A DNA stretch of 64,000 nt from Hymenobacter perfusus (GCF_003944765.1 NZ_RWIU01000007.1:182110-246109), one strand, 5' to 3'; positions 40,711 through 49,453 are shown, counted from the stretch's first letter. Translations and numbers: made by a program. The notes: generated by a model from the letters alone, not told the origin.

Positions 40711-41973
40711 ATGACAAAAAACCTACTCTGGATTCTCCTCTTAGGAATAGTATACCCGCGCCCGACAGCCACTTATGCCCAAACCGGTAGCCCCGCGCCG
40801 CCATCCTGCTCCACCACCCAGTCCACGCCCAAATGGACGGCTGTTCTCACGGCGCACCCCGATGACTGGCAGCTGTTCATGGGGGCAGCCGTGTGTGAGG
40901 AAGTACGCCACCCGCGCCGCAAAACAGTTTTCATCTGTCTGACGGGCGGGCAGGCCAATGAGCCGGCGGATGCCTACTGGCAAAGTCGCGAAGCGGGCCA
41001 CCGGGCATCCGTGCGGCAGGCCGCAGACTTGTTCGCTTCGGCTGCCAGCACTGCCGCGGCGGTTACCCGAGTGGTTATCAATGGGCATAGCATTGATGTG
41101 TACCGTTACCAAAATACGGTAGCCTGCTATCTGCACCTGCCGGATGGTGGGGTAAACGGCCGGGGGCTGGCGCGCGGTAATTTTCAGAGCCTGCAGCAAC
41201 TGCGGGATTATGGCCGCCCGCTTACCCCGCTGAATGGCGGGGCACCTTACGTTTCGTGGGATGACCTGAGCCAGACGATTCGCGGCCTGCTGGCGCGGGA
41301 AGCCATCAAAGGCCAGCTCACCCTGCACATTCCGCAGGCCGAAGCACGGTGCAACCCCGGCGACCATTCCGACCATTACCTGGCTGGCGCATTAGCCCAG
41401 TACGCCATGCGGCAGCAGGAATGCCGTTTTTTTCAGTACGTGGGCTACGATGTAAGCCGCCGGCCCGTCAATCTGACGGCCAGTCAGCAAAACAACCAGC
41501 GCCAGGTGTACAAGGCCTACTGCCAGACAATGACTGAGCAGCGCCAGGGCGACCCCTGGGATACGAAGCATCTGGCTTTCATTGGCCATCAGTACGTGCA
41601 GGTGAAACACCAGACCGGCCAACTGCTGCAGCCCGAACGGCCCGTTATTGCCTCTTCCATCTCCGATGAGGAAGTGGCGCAAGATGAGGATGCGCTCCTG
41701 GATGAAAAGCTGAACCTGCTGCCCAGCTACCCGAATCCATTTGCCCAATCCAGCTTACTGGTGTATCAGCTGCCGCTGCCAGCCGCCGTGTGGCTGCGGG
41801 TGCTGGATATGCAGGGCCGCGAAATTCTACTGCTGCAGAACGGCACTATCCAGCCGGCTGGCCAGCACGAGGTATGGCTGGACGTCCAACGCTTTCCGGC
41901 GGCCGGCAATTATGTAACTGAACTGCGGGTTGGCCGGCACAGACGGCTGCGTACCGTGTCGGTAATACGGTAG
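40711..41973 (+). CDS. secreted PIG-L family deacetylase with T9SS sorting domain
   Basis: A 420-residue protein. A signal peptide (MTKNLLWILLLGIVYPRPTATYAQ) leads to a PIG-L/LmbE domain: the zinc motif AHPDDWQLF (H48, D50/D51), GGQANEPADAYWQSREAGHRASVRQAAD and the second zinc motif NPGDHSDHYLAG. PIG-L enzymes remove N-acetyl groups from sugars such as GlcNAc derivatives. After a linker (SSISDEEVAQDEDALLDEK) the last ~85 residues, LNLLPSYPNPFAQSSLLVYQLP through TELRVGRHRRLRTVSVIR, form a T9SS type A CTD. This predicts export to the cell surface or medium. The combination is less common than the cytoplasmic form of the enzyme. Confidence 0.9.
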   Translation: MTKNLLWILLLGIVYPRPTATYAQTGSPAPPSCSTTQSTPKWTAVLTAHPDDWQLFMGAAVCEEVRHPRRKTVFICLTGGQANEPADAYWQSREAGHRASVRQAADLFASAASTAAAVTRVVINGHSIDVYRYQNTVACYLHLPDGGVNGRGLARGNFQSLQQLRDYGRPLTPLNGGAPYVSWDDLSQTIRGLLAREAIKGQLTLHIPQAEARCNPGDHSDHYLAGALAQYAMRQQECRFFQYVGYDVSRRPVNLTASQQNNQRQVYKAYCQTMTEQRQGDPWDTKHLAFIGHQYVQVKHQTGQLLQPERPVIASSISDEEVAQDEDALLDEKLNLLPSYPNPFAQSSLLVYQLPLPAAVWLRVLDMQGREILLLQNGTIQPAGQHEVWLDVQRFPAAGNYVTELRVGRHRRLRTVSVIR

Positions 41974-42044
41974 GTACCCCGCCCGAATAATCTGTCAATT
42001 GTTTCCCCGGCGTGAGCTTCTGCTTACGCGCTCCACTTCACGGT

Positions 42045-43931
42045 ATGCGTGCTTCATTCGCGACGGTTTGGCGCTGGCGGCCCTCTCGTGTTCTTCTGCT
42101 GGCGCTGGCCCTGCTGTTTCAGGCCCTGCTGGTTATGCGGGCTTTCGGGCAGCTACTGCTGCAGCCGGGCCAGCATCTGCTGGTCACCACACAGGACGGA
42201 GCCAAAAACTACTTCACCTTTCAGGCCTACATTCAGCAGCCCTGGCAGAACGGCTTAGGCTGGTTTGGCCAGATGAATTACCCGTTCGGAGACTACGTCT
42301 TTTACACCGATAACACGCCTTTGCTCGCCATTCCGGTCCGGCTCTGGTCCCATTATATTTTCGACCTCACGCCCTACGCGCTGGATGTGTACCACTGGCT
42401 GCTGGTGCTAGGCTTCTTTGGGAGTACGGCCCTGCTAGTGGCTATTCTGCACCGCTTGGTGCGGCATTGGGGACTAGTGCTCGTTTTTGCCGTGGTTTTG
42501 CCCTGGCTGAATCCGCAAACCAGCCGCCTGCTGGTGGGCCATTTCAACCTGTCGTACAGCTGGGTGGTGCTCCTGGCCATCTGGGGCCTACTGGGGCTAT
42601 ACGAGCGGGCACAAGCCTGCCGGCCTATCTGGCGGTGGGTGCTGGGACTGGGGCTGGGTTTTATTGCGGCCGGCCTGGCTCACTTGTACTATCTTCCTTT
42701 GCTGGCACTTACCACGGCTGGTTTTTTTGCGTGGTGGCTGCTTCCACGCCAGCAATGGCGGTCCTGGTCGCTCAGCGGAGCCGGGTTGCTGCTTACGCTG
42801 GTGCCGTTTGCCGTGTGCTTTCTGGCTGTTCGCCTCTCCGACGGCTATTACGCCTTGCGCAGCATGGAGGCAACGGGCTTCAACTTTGCGCCATGGAAGC
42901 TCCAGCTTTCCGCTCTGATCCGAACGAACAGCTACGAAACCGTGCATTTCTGGCTGGAACCCCGGGAGCAGCCCACTTACGAATCGGTGGCGTACCTGGG
43001 GGCGTTTGCCTTGTTTGGGCTGACGTTTTTTGCCGGAGCATGGGTGGTACGCAAACCTGCCACTCAACGCTTTTGGGCGGCCTGGCGAGCAACACCCGAG
43101 CGGGCTTTTCTGGGCTTGCTCCTGGGCGCGGCCCTGGTTGGGCTGGCAGTGTCAATCGGAACCGAATACAGCGTAGCCGACGGCCAGTATACCTTTCAGA
43201 ACTACTTCAGCGCATTTTACTACCTGCAGAAGCTGACTGCCGCCGTTACCCATTTCCGGGCAGTAGCCCGGTTCAGCTGGCCGTTCTTTTGGGCCGTGAA
43301 CCTGCTCGTGCTGGCCGGACTCGATTTCTGGCTGCGCTTCAACCGCTGGCCCGGACGCTGGGCCGTGGTGGTGGCACTGGTTGCATTGGCTCTGCTCGAT
43401 ACCCGCGACACGGTAAAGCACTACCGCAAATCACTGCTGCCCAATGTCCTCACCAACGAACAGGAGTTCCCGGAGCTGCAGCCGCTGTTGCAGCAAGTAC
43501 AACCCGGGCAGTATCAGGCCATTCTGCCGGTACCGTTTTTCCATGTAGGCAGCGAGGATATGGCCCTGACCGTGGATGATGACAATGCGCACTCCCTCCA
43601 CGCCTACCAGCTGGCCCTGCGCACCAACCTGCCTCTGATGGCCAGCAAGCTTTCCCGTACGCCACAGGTGCATATTCAGCAGCTGCGCAGCATCTTCAGC
43701 CCTCAGGGCCCGACGCCCGAGCTACGCCGGCAGCTACGCGCGGCAGGCAAGCCGATTCTCGTGTTATTCGACCAGAGCTACTATAATGGCACCAACCTGT
43801 TGAGCAGTCAGCAAACCAACCCCCAGGCCCGGCAGCTCATCGAAGCCGGAGCCGCCCTACCCGCTCAGCAGCAGCTTATCCTCGTAGCCGAAGCCGGCAA
43901 CCTGCGGCTATACCGCTGGGACGTACGCTAG
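42045..43931 (+). CDS. multi-pass membrane protein, possible glycosyltransferase
   Basis: A 628-residue membrane protein with about 10-12 hydrophobic helices (for example WRPSRVLLLALALLFQALLV, GFFGSTALLVAILHRLV, LVLVFAVVLPWL, FIAAGLAHLYYLPLLALTT and FLGLLLGAALVGLAVSIG). A soluble C-terminal domain starts at about residue 470 (NVLTNEQEFPELQPLLQQ). An early extracellular loop has QDGAKNYFTFQAYIQQP and NYPFGDYVFYTDNTPLL. The layout of hydrophobic helices with a soluble tail resembles GT39/YfhO-like lipid-linked sugar transferases, but I see no decisive DXD motif. Start at 42045 (MRASFATVWRW) is used; an in-frame GTG upstream is possible. No partner gene is apparent. Confidence 0.65.
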   Translation: MRASFATVWRWRPSRVLLLALALLFQALLVMRAFGQLLLQPGQHLLVTTQDGAKNYFTFQAYIQQPWQNGLGWFGQMNYPFGDYVFYTDNTPLLAIPVRLWSHYIFDLTPYALDVYHWLLVLGFFGSTALLVAILHRLVRHWGLVLVFAVVLPWLNPQTSRLLVGHFNLSYSWVVLLAIWGLLGLYERAQACRPIWRWVLGLGLGFIAAGLAHLYYLPLLALTTAGFFAWWLLPRQQWRSWSLSGAGLLLTLVPFAVCFLAVRLSDGYYALRSMEATGFNFAPWKLQLSALIRTNSYETVHFWLEPREQPTYESVAYLGAFALFGLTFFAGAWVVRKPATQRFWAAWRATPERAFLGLLLGAALVGLAVSIGTEYSVADGQYTFQNYFSAFYYLQKLTAAVTHFRAVARFSWPFFWAVNLLVLAGLDFWLRFNRWPGRWAVVVALVALALLDTRDTVKHYRKSLLPNVLTNEQEFPELQPLLQQVQPGQYQAILPVPFFHVGSEDMALTVDDDNAHSLHAYQLALRTNLPLMASKLSRTPQVHIQQLRSIFSPQGPTPELRRQLRAAGKPILVLFDQSYYNGTNLLSSQQTNPQARQLIEAGAALPAQQQLILVAEAGNLRLYRWDVR

Positions 43932-43952
43932 CACTCCACCGCCTCTTTTTTC

Positions 43953-44684
43953 TCATTTCCCCCCACTCTGCCCGCCCACGTTCACCACCAGCCCGAACTG
44001 GAACACGGAGTTGGCGGCTTTCAGAAACTTGCGGTGCCGCAGCCCGAAGTTGCTGCCGCTGATGAGCTGAAAATCCAGCGGGCCGATGAGGTTGATGCGA
44101 GAATAGGTGATGGGCTCCAGAAAGATGTTATTTTCGGAAGCGTGGGGCTGGCCATCGAGGCGGAAATCGGTGAGCGTGACGTAGCTGGCGCGCAGGGCCG
44201 TGCCGTAGGTCACGGGCCAGTCGCGGCCCAGCACATGGTAGGTTTTCTTGTCCTTGGAGGTGTAATTTACCTGCACAAAGTACTTATCGAGGCTGCCTTC
44301 CAAGACGCGGGTGATGCCTTCGGCGGGCGTGCGCTCCACGCGTTTGGTGTGGCCCAGGCCGTAGCCGCCGTACACTTCCAGCACCCGCGAGTCGCGCAGG
44401 CGGGTGTAGTAGCCCAGGCCCAGCTCACCGAAGTCGTGGTCCTCAGCCCGCTTCTTTTTATCGGTGTGCAGAAACGAAGCCGAGCCCATCACGCCCAGGT
44501 GGTCGGTAACGGCGTAGGCGCCCTGCACCGCGGTGTTCTGGCTGAAGTTGGTGTAAATGCCCCCGCTCCACTCGCCCTTCTGCGTAAGCAGCGGCACCTG
44601 CGGCGGCGGCGGAAAGTATAACGAGGAGCAGCTGGCCAGTATGGGCAGCAACAGAAACGCAACGCGACGAAGCAGGTACAGCAT
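43953..44684 (-). CDS. outer-membrane barrel lipoprotein
   Basis: A 243-residue lipoprotein. MLYLLRRVAFLLLPILASC has a lipobox with cysteine near residue 19. Then SSLYFPPPPQVPLLTQKGEWSGGIY opens a beta-barrel-like region with repeated aromatic strands (VQGAYAVTDHLGVMGSASFL, DFGELGLGYYTRLRDSRVLEVYGGYGLG, YVTLTDFRLDGQ), ending FQFGLVVNVGGQ. Likely a surface-exposed outer-membrane protein; function unknown. It resembles the lipoprotein at 39535-40281 in the PLLT(Q/E) opening and overall strand pattern. The ATG at 44684 gives a full lipoprotein signal. Confidence 0.65.
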   Translation of the reverse strand: MLYLLRRVAFLLLPILASCSSLYFPPPPQVPLLTQKGEWSGGIYTNFSQNTAVQGAYAVTDHLGVMGSASFLHTDKKKRAEDHDFGELGLGYYTRLRDSRVLEVYGGYGLGHTKRVERTPAEGITRVLEGSLDKYFVQVNYTSKDKKTYHVLGRDWPVTYGTALRASYVTLTDFRLDGQPHASENNIFLEPITYSRINLIGPLDFQLISGSNFGLRHRKFLKAANSVFQFGLVVNVGGQSGGK

Positions 44685-44834
44685 AGGCAGCGGAAGGTAG
44701 GAAGTTGGCCTCAGAACGTCGGCAGTTGGGTTTCGTTGTGCAGCTTTTAGGGCCGGCCCGACAGTTTGCCGGGCGGATGCGTATAGAGCCTGCCGCCCCG
44801 CTCCGTGGCGGCTCATCTTCTTCCGCCCCTGCGT

Positions 44835-46232
44835 ATGCCCCGTCCTACTCGTTTTGATGCTATTATTATCGGCTCCGGCCAGGCCGGCAACCCACTGGCC
44901 ACGGCCCTGGCCAAGGCCGGTCGCCAGGTGGCCGTAATCGAAAAATACCTACTGGGCGGCTCCTGCATCAACTACGGCTGCTCGCCGGTAAAAGCCTTGT
45001 TGTCCTCAGCTGAACGCGTCCATCAGGTCGCCACCGCCGCCGACTACGGCGTGCGGGCCAGTGCGCCAAAACCCGATTTTCCGGCCATCATTGCGCGTAA
45101 GGATGCCATCATCCAGCACAAACGCGACGGGGTACGCGCCAACCTTACCGAGGAACAAACCGGCATTACCGTACTCATGGGTCACGCCCGCTTCCGGAGT
45201 CCGCGCGTGCTGCACGTACAGTTGAACAGCGGCGGCGAGCAGGAGCTGACGGCTCCGCTCATTTTCATCAACACCGGCACCCGGGCCGCCGTGCCGCCCA
45301 TTGAGGGATTGGCCGAAAGTGGCTTCCTCACGAACGTGGACATTCTCGACCTGAAGCAACTGCCCGAACACCTGCTGATTCTGGGTGGGGGCTACATCGG
45401 GCTGGAGTTCGGGCAGATGTTCCGCCGCTTCGGCAGCCGCGTCACTATCATCGACGCGGCCAAGAACCTGCTGGAGCGCGAGGACGACGACGTGTGCAAG
45501 GCCATGCACCAGCAGCTGGAAGCCGACGGCGTGGAGTTCGTGCTGGAGGCGGAAGTCCGCCGCGTGTCGCGCAACGCCGATGGCGAGTACACCCTCACGG
45601 CCAGTACCCCCGACGGGGAGCGGCGGCTGCGCGGCTCCCACCTGCTGGTGGCCGTGGGCCGGGAGCCCAACACCGACGACCTGGGCCTGGAAACGACCGG
45701 CGTGGAAACCGACGAGAAAGGCTACGTGCTGGTGAACGAGCGGCTGCAAACCAACGTGCGCGGCATCTACGCCCTCGGCGACGTGCACCCCGGCCCCCAG
45801 TTCACCCACCTGGCCTACGACGACTACCGCGTGGTGCGCGACAATATCCTGCACCGCAAGCGCCGCTCGGCCAAAGCCCGCCCCCTGCCCTACGTGGTAT
45901 TCACCCAGCCCCAGCTGGGCCGCATCGGCCTCAGCGAAAAGCAGGCCCGCCACGAAAAGCGCGATTACCGCGTAGCCACCATGCCGGTTCGGGTAATTGG
46001 CCGGGCCCAGGAAACGGGCTTCACCACCGGCTTCATGAAAGTGTTGGTGGATGAGAAAAGCCACATCCTCGGGGCCACCATCTTCTGCGAGCAGGGCGGC
46101 GAAATCATGTCGATGATCCAGCTGGCCATGGCCGGCGGCCTCACCTGCGACGATTTGCAGAACACCGTATTCGCCCACCCCACCTGGGCCGAGGCGCTGA
46201 ATAACCTGTTTGCCAAGCTGGTTAAGGCGTAG
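44835..46232 (+). CDS. FAD-dependent pyridine nucleotide-disulfide oxidoreductase (mercuric reductase-like)
   Basis: A 465-residue class I flavin disulfide reductase. The FAD motif is FDAIIIGSGQAGNPLATALAKAG. The active disulfide is C44/C49 in GGSCINYGCSPVKALL; its CINYGC form differs from the CVNVGC of classic lipoamide dehydrogenases. NAD(P) motif HLLILGGGYIGLEFGQMFRRFG and the second FAD motif VRGIYALGDVHPGPQFTHLAYDDYR follow. The catalytic His-Glu pair is in VFAHPTWAEALNNL. It is usually annotated mercuric reductase in this group, but no N-terminal heavy-metal domain and no C-terminal Cys pair is present, so mercury reduction is doubtful. Substrate unknown. Confidence 0.85.
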   Translation: MPRPTRFDAIIIGSGQAGNPLATALAKAGRQVAVIEKYLLGGSCINYGCSPVKALLSSAERVHQVATAADYGVRASAPKPDFPAIIARKDAIIQHKRDGVRANLTEEQTGITVLMGHARFRSPRVLHVQLNSGGEQELTAPLIFINTGTRAAVPPIEGLAESGFLTNVDILDLKQLPEHLLILGGGYIGLEFGQMFRRFGSRVTIIDAAKNLLEREDDDVCKAMHQQLEADGVEFVLEAEVRRVSRNADGEYTLTASTPDGERRLRGSHLLVAVGREPNTDDLGLETTGVETDEKGYVLVNERLQTNVRGIYALGDVHPGPQFTHLAYDDYRVVRDNILHRKRRSAKARPLPYVVFTQPQLGRIGLSEKQARHEKRDYRVATMPVRVIGRAQETGFTTGFMKVLVDEKSHILGATIFCEQGGEIMSMIQLAMAGGLTCDDLQNTVFAHPTWAEALNNLFAKLVKA

Positions 46233-46324
46233 CATCTGAAGCGTGAGTAGTCGTTGCTGAATAAATGCTCGAGCCGCTTCTTGTCAGTTTTTTTCCTCTT
46301 TGAGTTCAATACCGATTTACCCGT

Positions 46325-46795
46325 ATGAACTGCCGACATTTTGGCTTTCTGACGACGCTGCTTGTTTCGTCGACTTTGGCAGCGTGTGAGTCGAATACTC
46401 CACCTGCTTCCGCCGCCGCTGGGGCAGCCCCTTCCGATACTTCCCGCGTGAGTACTTCTGTCCCACAACCTGCCAGCCCCATGTACGCTGGCACGTACGC
46501 TGGCACGTACGCTATAAAGGATACCACGATCTGTCCGCTGTCCATAGCCGTTACTCAGCAGGGCAGCCACTACACGTATACCTATCAGGGTACCCGGGGG
46601 CAGGTGGAAGTAGTCAATGACGGAGCCGAAACCTACTTTACGTTCATTGGCCTGAAGGGCCAGGAACCAGAGGAAGATATTACCGCCGCCTGGCAGGATA
46701 GCGTGCTCCTGATCCAGAACTATGGCAACTCGATGAACGAATACACCCGTTTCAGCAACTGCGACGCGAAATACTTGGAGCTGTACCGACAGTAG
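46325..46795 (+). CDS. lipoprotein of unknown function
   Basis: A 156-residue lipoprotein. MNCRHFGFLTTLLVSSTLAACES has a lipobox (LAAC). A Ser/Pro/Ala-rich linker follows. The folded part begins around YAGTYAGTYAIKDTTICPLSIAVTQQG and continues with beta strands HYTYTYQGTRGQVEVVND and YFTFIGLKGQEPEEDI, ending SNCDAKYLELYRQ. Two cysteines (CPL and SNC) may form a disulfide. The YAGTYAGTYA stretch comes from a 12-bp tandem duplication. Function unknown. Confidence 0.65.
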   Translation: MNCRHFGFLTTLLVSSTLAACESNTPPASAAAGAAPSDTSRVSTSVPQPASPMYAGTYAGTYAIKDTTICPLSIAVTQQGSHYTYTYQGTRGQVEVVNDGAETYFTFIGLKGQEPEEDITAAWQDSVLLIQNYGNSMNEYTRFSNCDAKYLELYRQ

Positions 46796-46807
46796 CACCC
46801 ACCAACG

Positions 46808-46845
46808 AAAACAGCCCCCGTAGCCGTAGCTGCGGGGGCTGTTTT
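46808..46845. terminator. bidirectional terminator between lipoprotein and rny
   Basis: AAAACAGCCCCCG pairs perfectly with CGGGGGCTGTTTT around a 12-nt loop. Convergent genes end on either side. Confidence 0.8.
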
Positions 46846-46864
46846 GCGTTGAAAAAGCGGCGTA

Positions 46865-48562
46865 CTACTTAGCGTAGGCCACGGCGCGCATTTCACGGAT
46901 AACGGTGATTTTGATCTGGCCGGGATACTGCATTTCCTTCTCGATTTTCTGGGAAATTTCGTAGCTCAGCTCCTGCGCCCGTTCGTCGGTTACGTTCTCA
47001 GCGTCCACCATCACGCGCAGCTCGCGGCCGGCCTGGATGGCGAAGCACTGGTTCACGCCTTTGAAGCCGTTGGCGGTTTCTTCCAGCTGCTTCAGGCGCT
47101 TGATGTAGCTCTCCATCATCTCGCGGCGGGCACCGGGGCGCGAGCCACTAATGGCGTCGCAGGCCTGTACCAGGGGCGAAATCATGGCCGTCATTTCCAT
47201 CTCGTCGTGGTGGGCGCCGATGGCGTTGACCACGTCGGGGTGCTCCTTATACTTCTTGGCCATTTCCATGCCCAGGATGGCGTGGGGCAGCTCGGGCTCC
47301 TCGGTGCTTACTTTGCCGATGTCGTGGAGTAGGCCGGCGCGCTTGGCGTGCTTCACGTTGAGGCCCAATTCGGCGGCCATAGTGGCGCAGAGGTTGGCTA
47401 CTTCGCGGGAGTGTTGCAGCAGGTTCTGGCCGTAGGAGCTGCGGAAGCGCATGCGGCCCACCATCTTGATCAGCTCGGGGTGCAGGCCGTGGATGCCCAG
47501 GTCGATGATGGTTTTCTCCCCGATTTCCACGATTTCCTCGTCGATGTTCTTGCGGGTCTTAGCCACAATCTCCTCGATGCGGGCCGGGTGAATCCGGCCA
47601 TCCTTCACCAGCAGGTGCAGGCTTAGGCGGGCCACCTCGCGGCGCACTGGGTCAAAGCCCGAAATGATGATAGCCTCGGGCGTATCATCTACGATGATTT
47701 CGACGCCGGTAGCGGCTTCCAGGGCCCGGATATTCCGGCCCTCACGGCCAATAATCTTGCCCTTCACATCGTCCGACTCGATGTTGAAAATGCTCACACA
47801 GTTTTCAATGGCGTGCTCGGCGGCAGTGCGCTGGATGGTTTCCAGCACGACTTTCTTGGCGTCCTTGGTGGCCGTGAGCTTGGCCTGGGCTACCACGTCC
47901 TTGATGTAGGAGCTTGCCTGAATCTGGGCTTCGTTCTTGAGGCTTTCCACCAGCTGCTCGCGGGCTTCGGCGGCCGTGAGGCCCGAAATGGTTTCAAGCT
48001 GGGTGGTTACCAGCTGAATTTTCTCGCTCAGGCTCTGGCGGGTTTCCTCCAGCTCCTGCTCCACTTCCTGCTCACGCTGCTCCAGTTTGGCCAGCTGATT
48101 TTCGAGGGTGACTTTGCGCTTTTCCTCCTGGGCTTCCAGCTTCTCGCGCTGCTGCTGGGCCTGCAGCTCTACTTTTTCGCGGGTGGCGTCCAGGTCTTTT
48201 TCCTTGCGCTGAATGGTTTCCAGCTGCTTCTGGGTGGTCAGGCTGAGCTGCTTGATGCTTTGCTCCTGCTCCACTACAGCGGCCCGGCGCTCGGTCAGCT
48301 CCTGGTCAAGGGCCTGCTTCTGGCGGCGGCTTTCCTGCTCGAATTCCTGCTTGAGGGTGCGGAATTTATCTTTCGACTGCTGAATCCGCTCGTCGCGGGT
48401 GCGGGTGGCCTGGGCTTCGGCCTCAGCCAGCAGCTGCTGGGCGCGGGCTTTGGCGTCGGCTTCGTGGTCCTGGCGGGCTTTGCCCGCCAGCTGGCGCCCC
48501 AGTACCACGCCTACCACAAGGGCAAGCACGGCCGCCAGGACAATATAAAGAGTTTCGGACAT
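46865..48562 (-). CDS. rny: ribonuclease Y
   Basis: A 565-residue endoribonuclease that starts mRNA decay. An N-terminal membrane anchor (YIVLAAVLALVVGVVLGRQLA) is followed by a long Glu/Gln-rich coiled coil (about residues 30-200). The KH domain (IESDDVKGKIIGREGRNIRALE) and the HD domain (HSREVANLCATMAAELG ... RAGLLHDIGKVS) come next, with metal ligands His-Asp visible. Length and order agree with the family. In this group it sits beside zapA. Start MSETLYIVLAA at 48562. A candidate 6S RNA lies just upstream on the same strand. Confidence 0.96.
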   Translation of the reverse strand: MSETLYIVLAAVLALVVGVVLGRQLAGKARQDHEADAKARAQQLLAEAEAQATRTRDERIQQSKDKFRTLKQEFEQESRRQKQALDQELTERRAAVVEQEQSIKQLSLTTQKQLETIQRKEKDLDATREKVELQAQQQREKLEAQEEKRKVTLENQLAKLEQREQEVEQELEETRQSLSEKIQLVTTQLETISGLTAAEAREQLVESLKNEAQIQASSYIKDVVAQAKLTATKDAKKVVLETIQRTAAEHAIENCVSIFNIESDDVKGKIIGREGRNIRALEAATGVEIIVDDTPEAIIISGFDPVRREVARLSLHLLVKDGRIHPARIEEIVAKTRKNIDEEIVEIGEKTIIDLGIHGLHPELIKMVGRMRFRSSYGQNLLQHSREVANLCATMAAELGLNVKHAKRAGLLHDIGKVSTEEPELPHAILGMEMAKKYKEHPDVVNAIGAHHDEMEMTAMISPLVQACDAISGSRPGARREMMESYIKRLKQLEETANGFKGVNQCFAIQAGRELRVMVDAENVTDERAQELSYEISQKIEKEMQYPGQIKITVIREMRAVAYAK

Positions 48563-48584
48563 GAGCTATAAGAGGGGGTTAAAG

Positions 48585-48695
48585 GAAGAAAGAAACCCAT
48601 AGCTCCGTAGAAACGCCAATGCCCGCGCAGGCAGCAGGGCCGATTGCCCCGCCCTGCTCGGGCTGCTACTTCGCGTTGCGGCAAGCCGCTCTCGG
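48585..48695 (-). ncRNA. ssrS: candidate 6S RNA (ssrS) between zapA and rny
   Basis: The 133-bp gap between the zapA stop and rny start, read on the minus strand, folds into a 6S-like rod. An outer stem pairs GCCGCAACGC with GCGTTTCTACGG (partly), an internal bulge includes GCGAAGTAGCAGCCC and CTGCGCGGGCATTG, and a terminal hairpin pairs GCAGGGC with GCCCTGC. This location, next to zapA, is where ssrS lies in many bacteria, and 6S-Flavo is a known Bacteroidota class. I cannot run a covariance search; borders are approximate. Confidence 0.5.
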
Positions 48696-48986
48696 CTACA
48701 CCAGCACCATTCCCGACAACAGCGTGTCCAGGCGCGCGAGGCGCTCGGTCAGGGCCGCATCGGTTCCGTCCTTTTCCTTGCTGACCTTCAGGCGGTCAGC
48801 CATTGTTGATAATGCAATCATGGCCAGCAGATCCTGCTTATCCTGAATGCCGTACTGTTCCCGAAATTCCTTCAGCCGCTCGTTCAGCAGCCGGCCTGCC
48901 AGGCGCAGGCGTTCCTCGTCCTCAGGGCTTACCCGCATAGGGTAATCCCGGTCGGCAACGCGGATTTTGATGGATAAATCGGACAT
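48696..48986 (-). CDS. zapA: cell division protein ZapA
   Basis: A 96-residue protein matching ZapA, which bundles FtsZ filaments at the division site. It begins SDLSIKIRVADRDYPMRVSPEDEERLRLAGRLLNERLKEF, the conserved opening of beta hairpin and helix, then QDLLAMIALSTMADRLK and a terminal helix (ERLARLDTLLSG). A coiled-coil gene lies just upstream on the same strand and the candidate 6S RNA follows immediately. Confidence 0.9.
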   Translation of the reverse strand: MSDLSIKIRVADRDYPMRVSPEDEERLRLAGRLLNERLKEFREQYGIQDKQDLLAMIALSTMADRLKVSKEKDGTDAALTERLARLDTLLSGMVLV

Positions 48987-49023
48987 CAGCAGCCAGTGGT
49001 CGGTGGGGTTGGGGTGGTGGTGG

Positions 49024-49320
49024 TTACTCCCTCAAATAGGCAAGGCACTTATCTATTTCTCGGATGTATTCGTTGAGGCGAAGTTTCAGCTCGTTGACAT
49101 TGGCCGGTTCCCCGGCTATGGTATTGACAAGTTTAGTGATATTCTCCTGATTCTGGAAATCCTTCAGCTGCCGCTCCCGGTCGCGCACGTCGGCCTGGAG
49201 TTGCTGAATGGTGGTTTGCGAATCGGCCAGCTCCTCGCGCAACTGCTGATAGGCAGCCACTAAGGTGGTTACCTGCCGCTCCAGGCGGTCGAGTTGCGCA
49301 AGCTGCTGGGTGGAGGCCAT
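49024..49320 (-). CDS. coiled-coil protein upstream of zapA, possible ZapB-like division factor
   Basis: A 98-residue protein, nearly all coiled coil (LAQLDRLERQVTTLVAAYQQLREEL ... DVRDRERQLKDFQNQ), followed by a short conserved end, ITKLVNTIAGEPANVNELKLRLNEYIREIDKCLAYL. The gene order, coiled-coil then zapA, recurs in Bacteroidota, and ZapA is known to act with small coiled-coil proteins. A role at the divisome is an inference from position and shape. It has no membrane segment. Confidence 0.75.
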   Translation of the reverse strand: MASTQQLAQLDRLERQVTTLVAAYQQLREELADSQTTIQQLQADVRDRERQLKDFQNQENITKLVNTIAGEPANVNELKLRLNEYIREIDKCLAYLRE

Positions 49321-49453
49321 TTTTTGGTTTTTGGTTATTCGTTTTTGGTTGGTGGTTTTTTAGCAGCACGTCATTCCCCGGCAAGCGCGGAATGATGTGC
49401 GGTAGTCCGTGGTCAGCAAGCCAATAACCAAAAACCACCAACCAAAAACCAAT
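49321..49453. repeat. inverted repeat, GGTTTTTGG family, containing a GTCATTCC element
   Basis: Arms at about 49321-49361 and 49421-49453 (GGTTTTTGGTTGGTGGTTTT and complement) enclose a CACGTCATTCC...GGAATGATGTG core near 49367-49400. The right arm ends at the pheT stop codon and the left arm touches the start codon of the coiled-coil gene. Related to 13955-14019. Confidence 0.75.

Noticed and set aside
45006..46235. A 409-codon frame opposite the flavin reductase gene
   Set aside because: Reductase motifs on the plus strand are complete; the minus frame is GC shadow.
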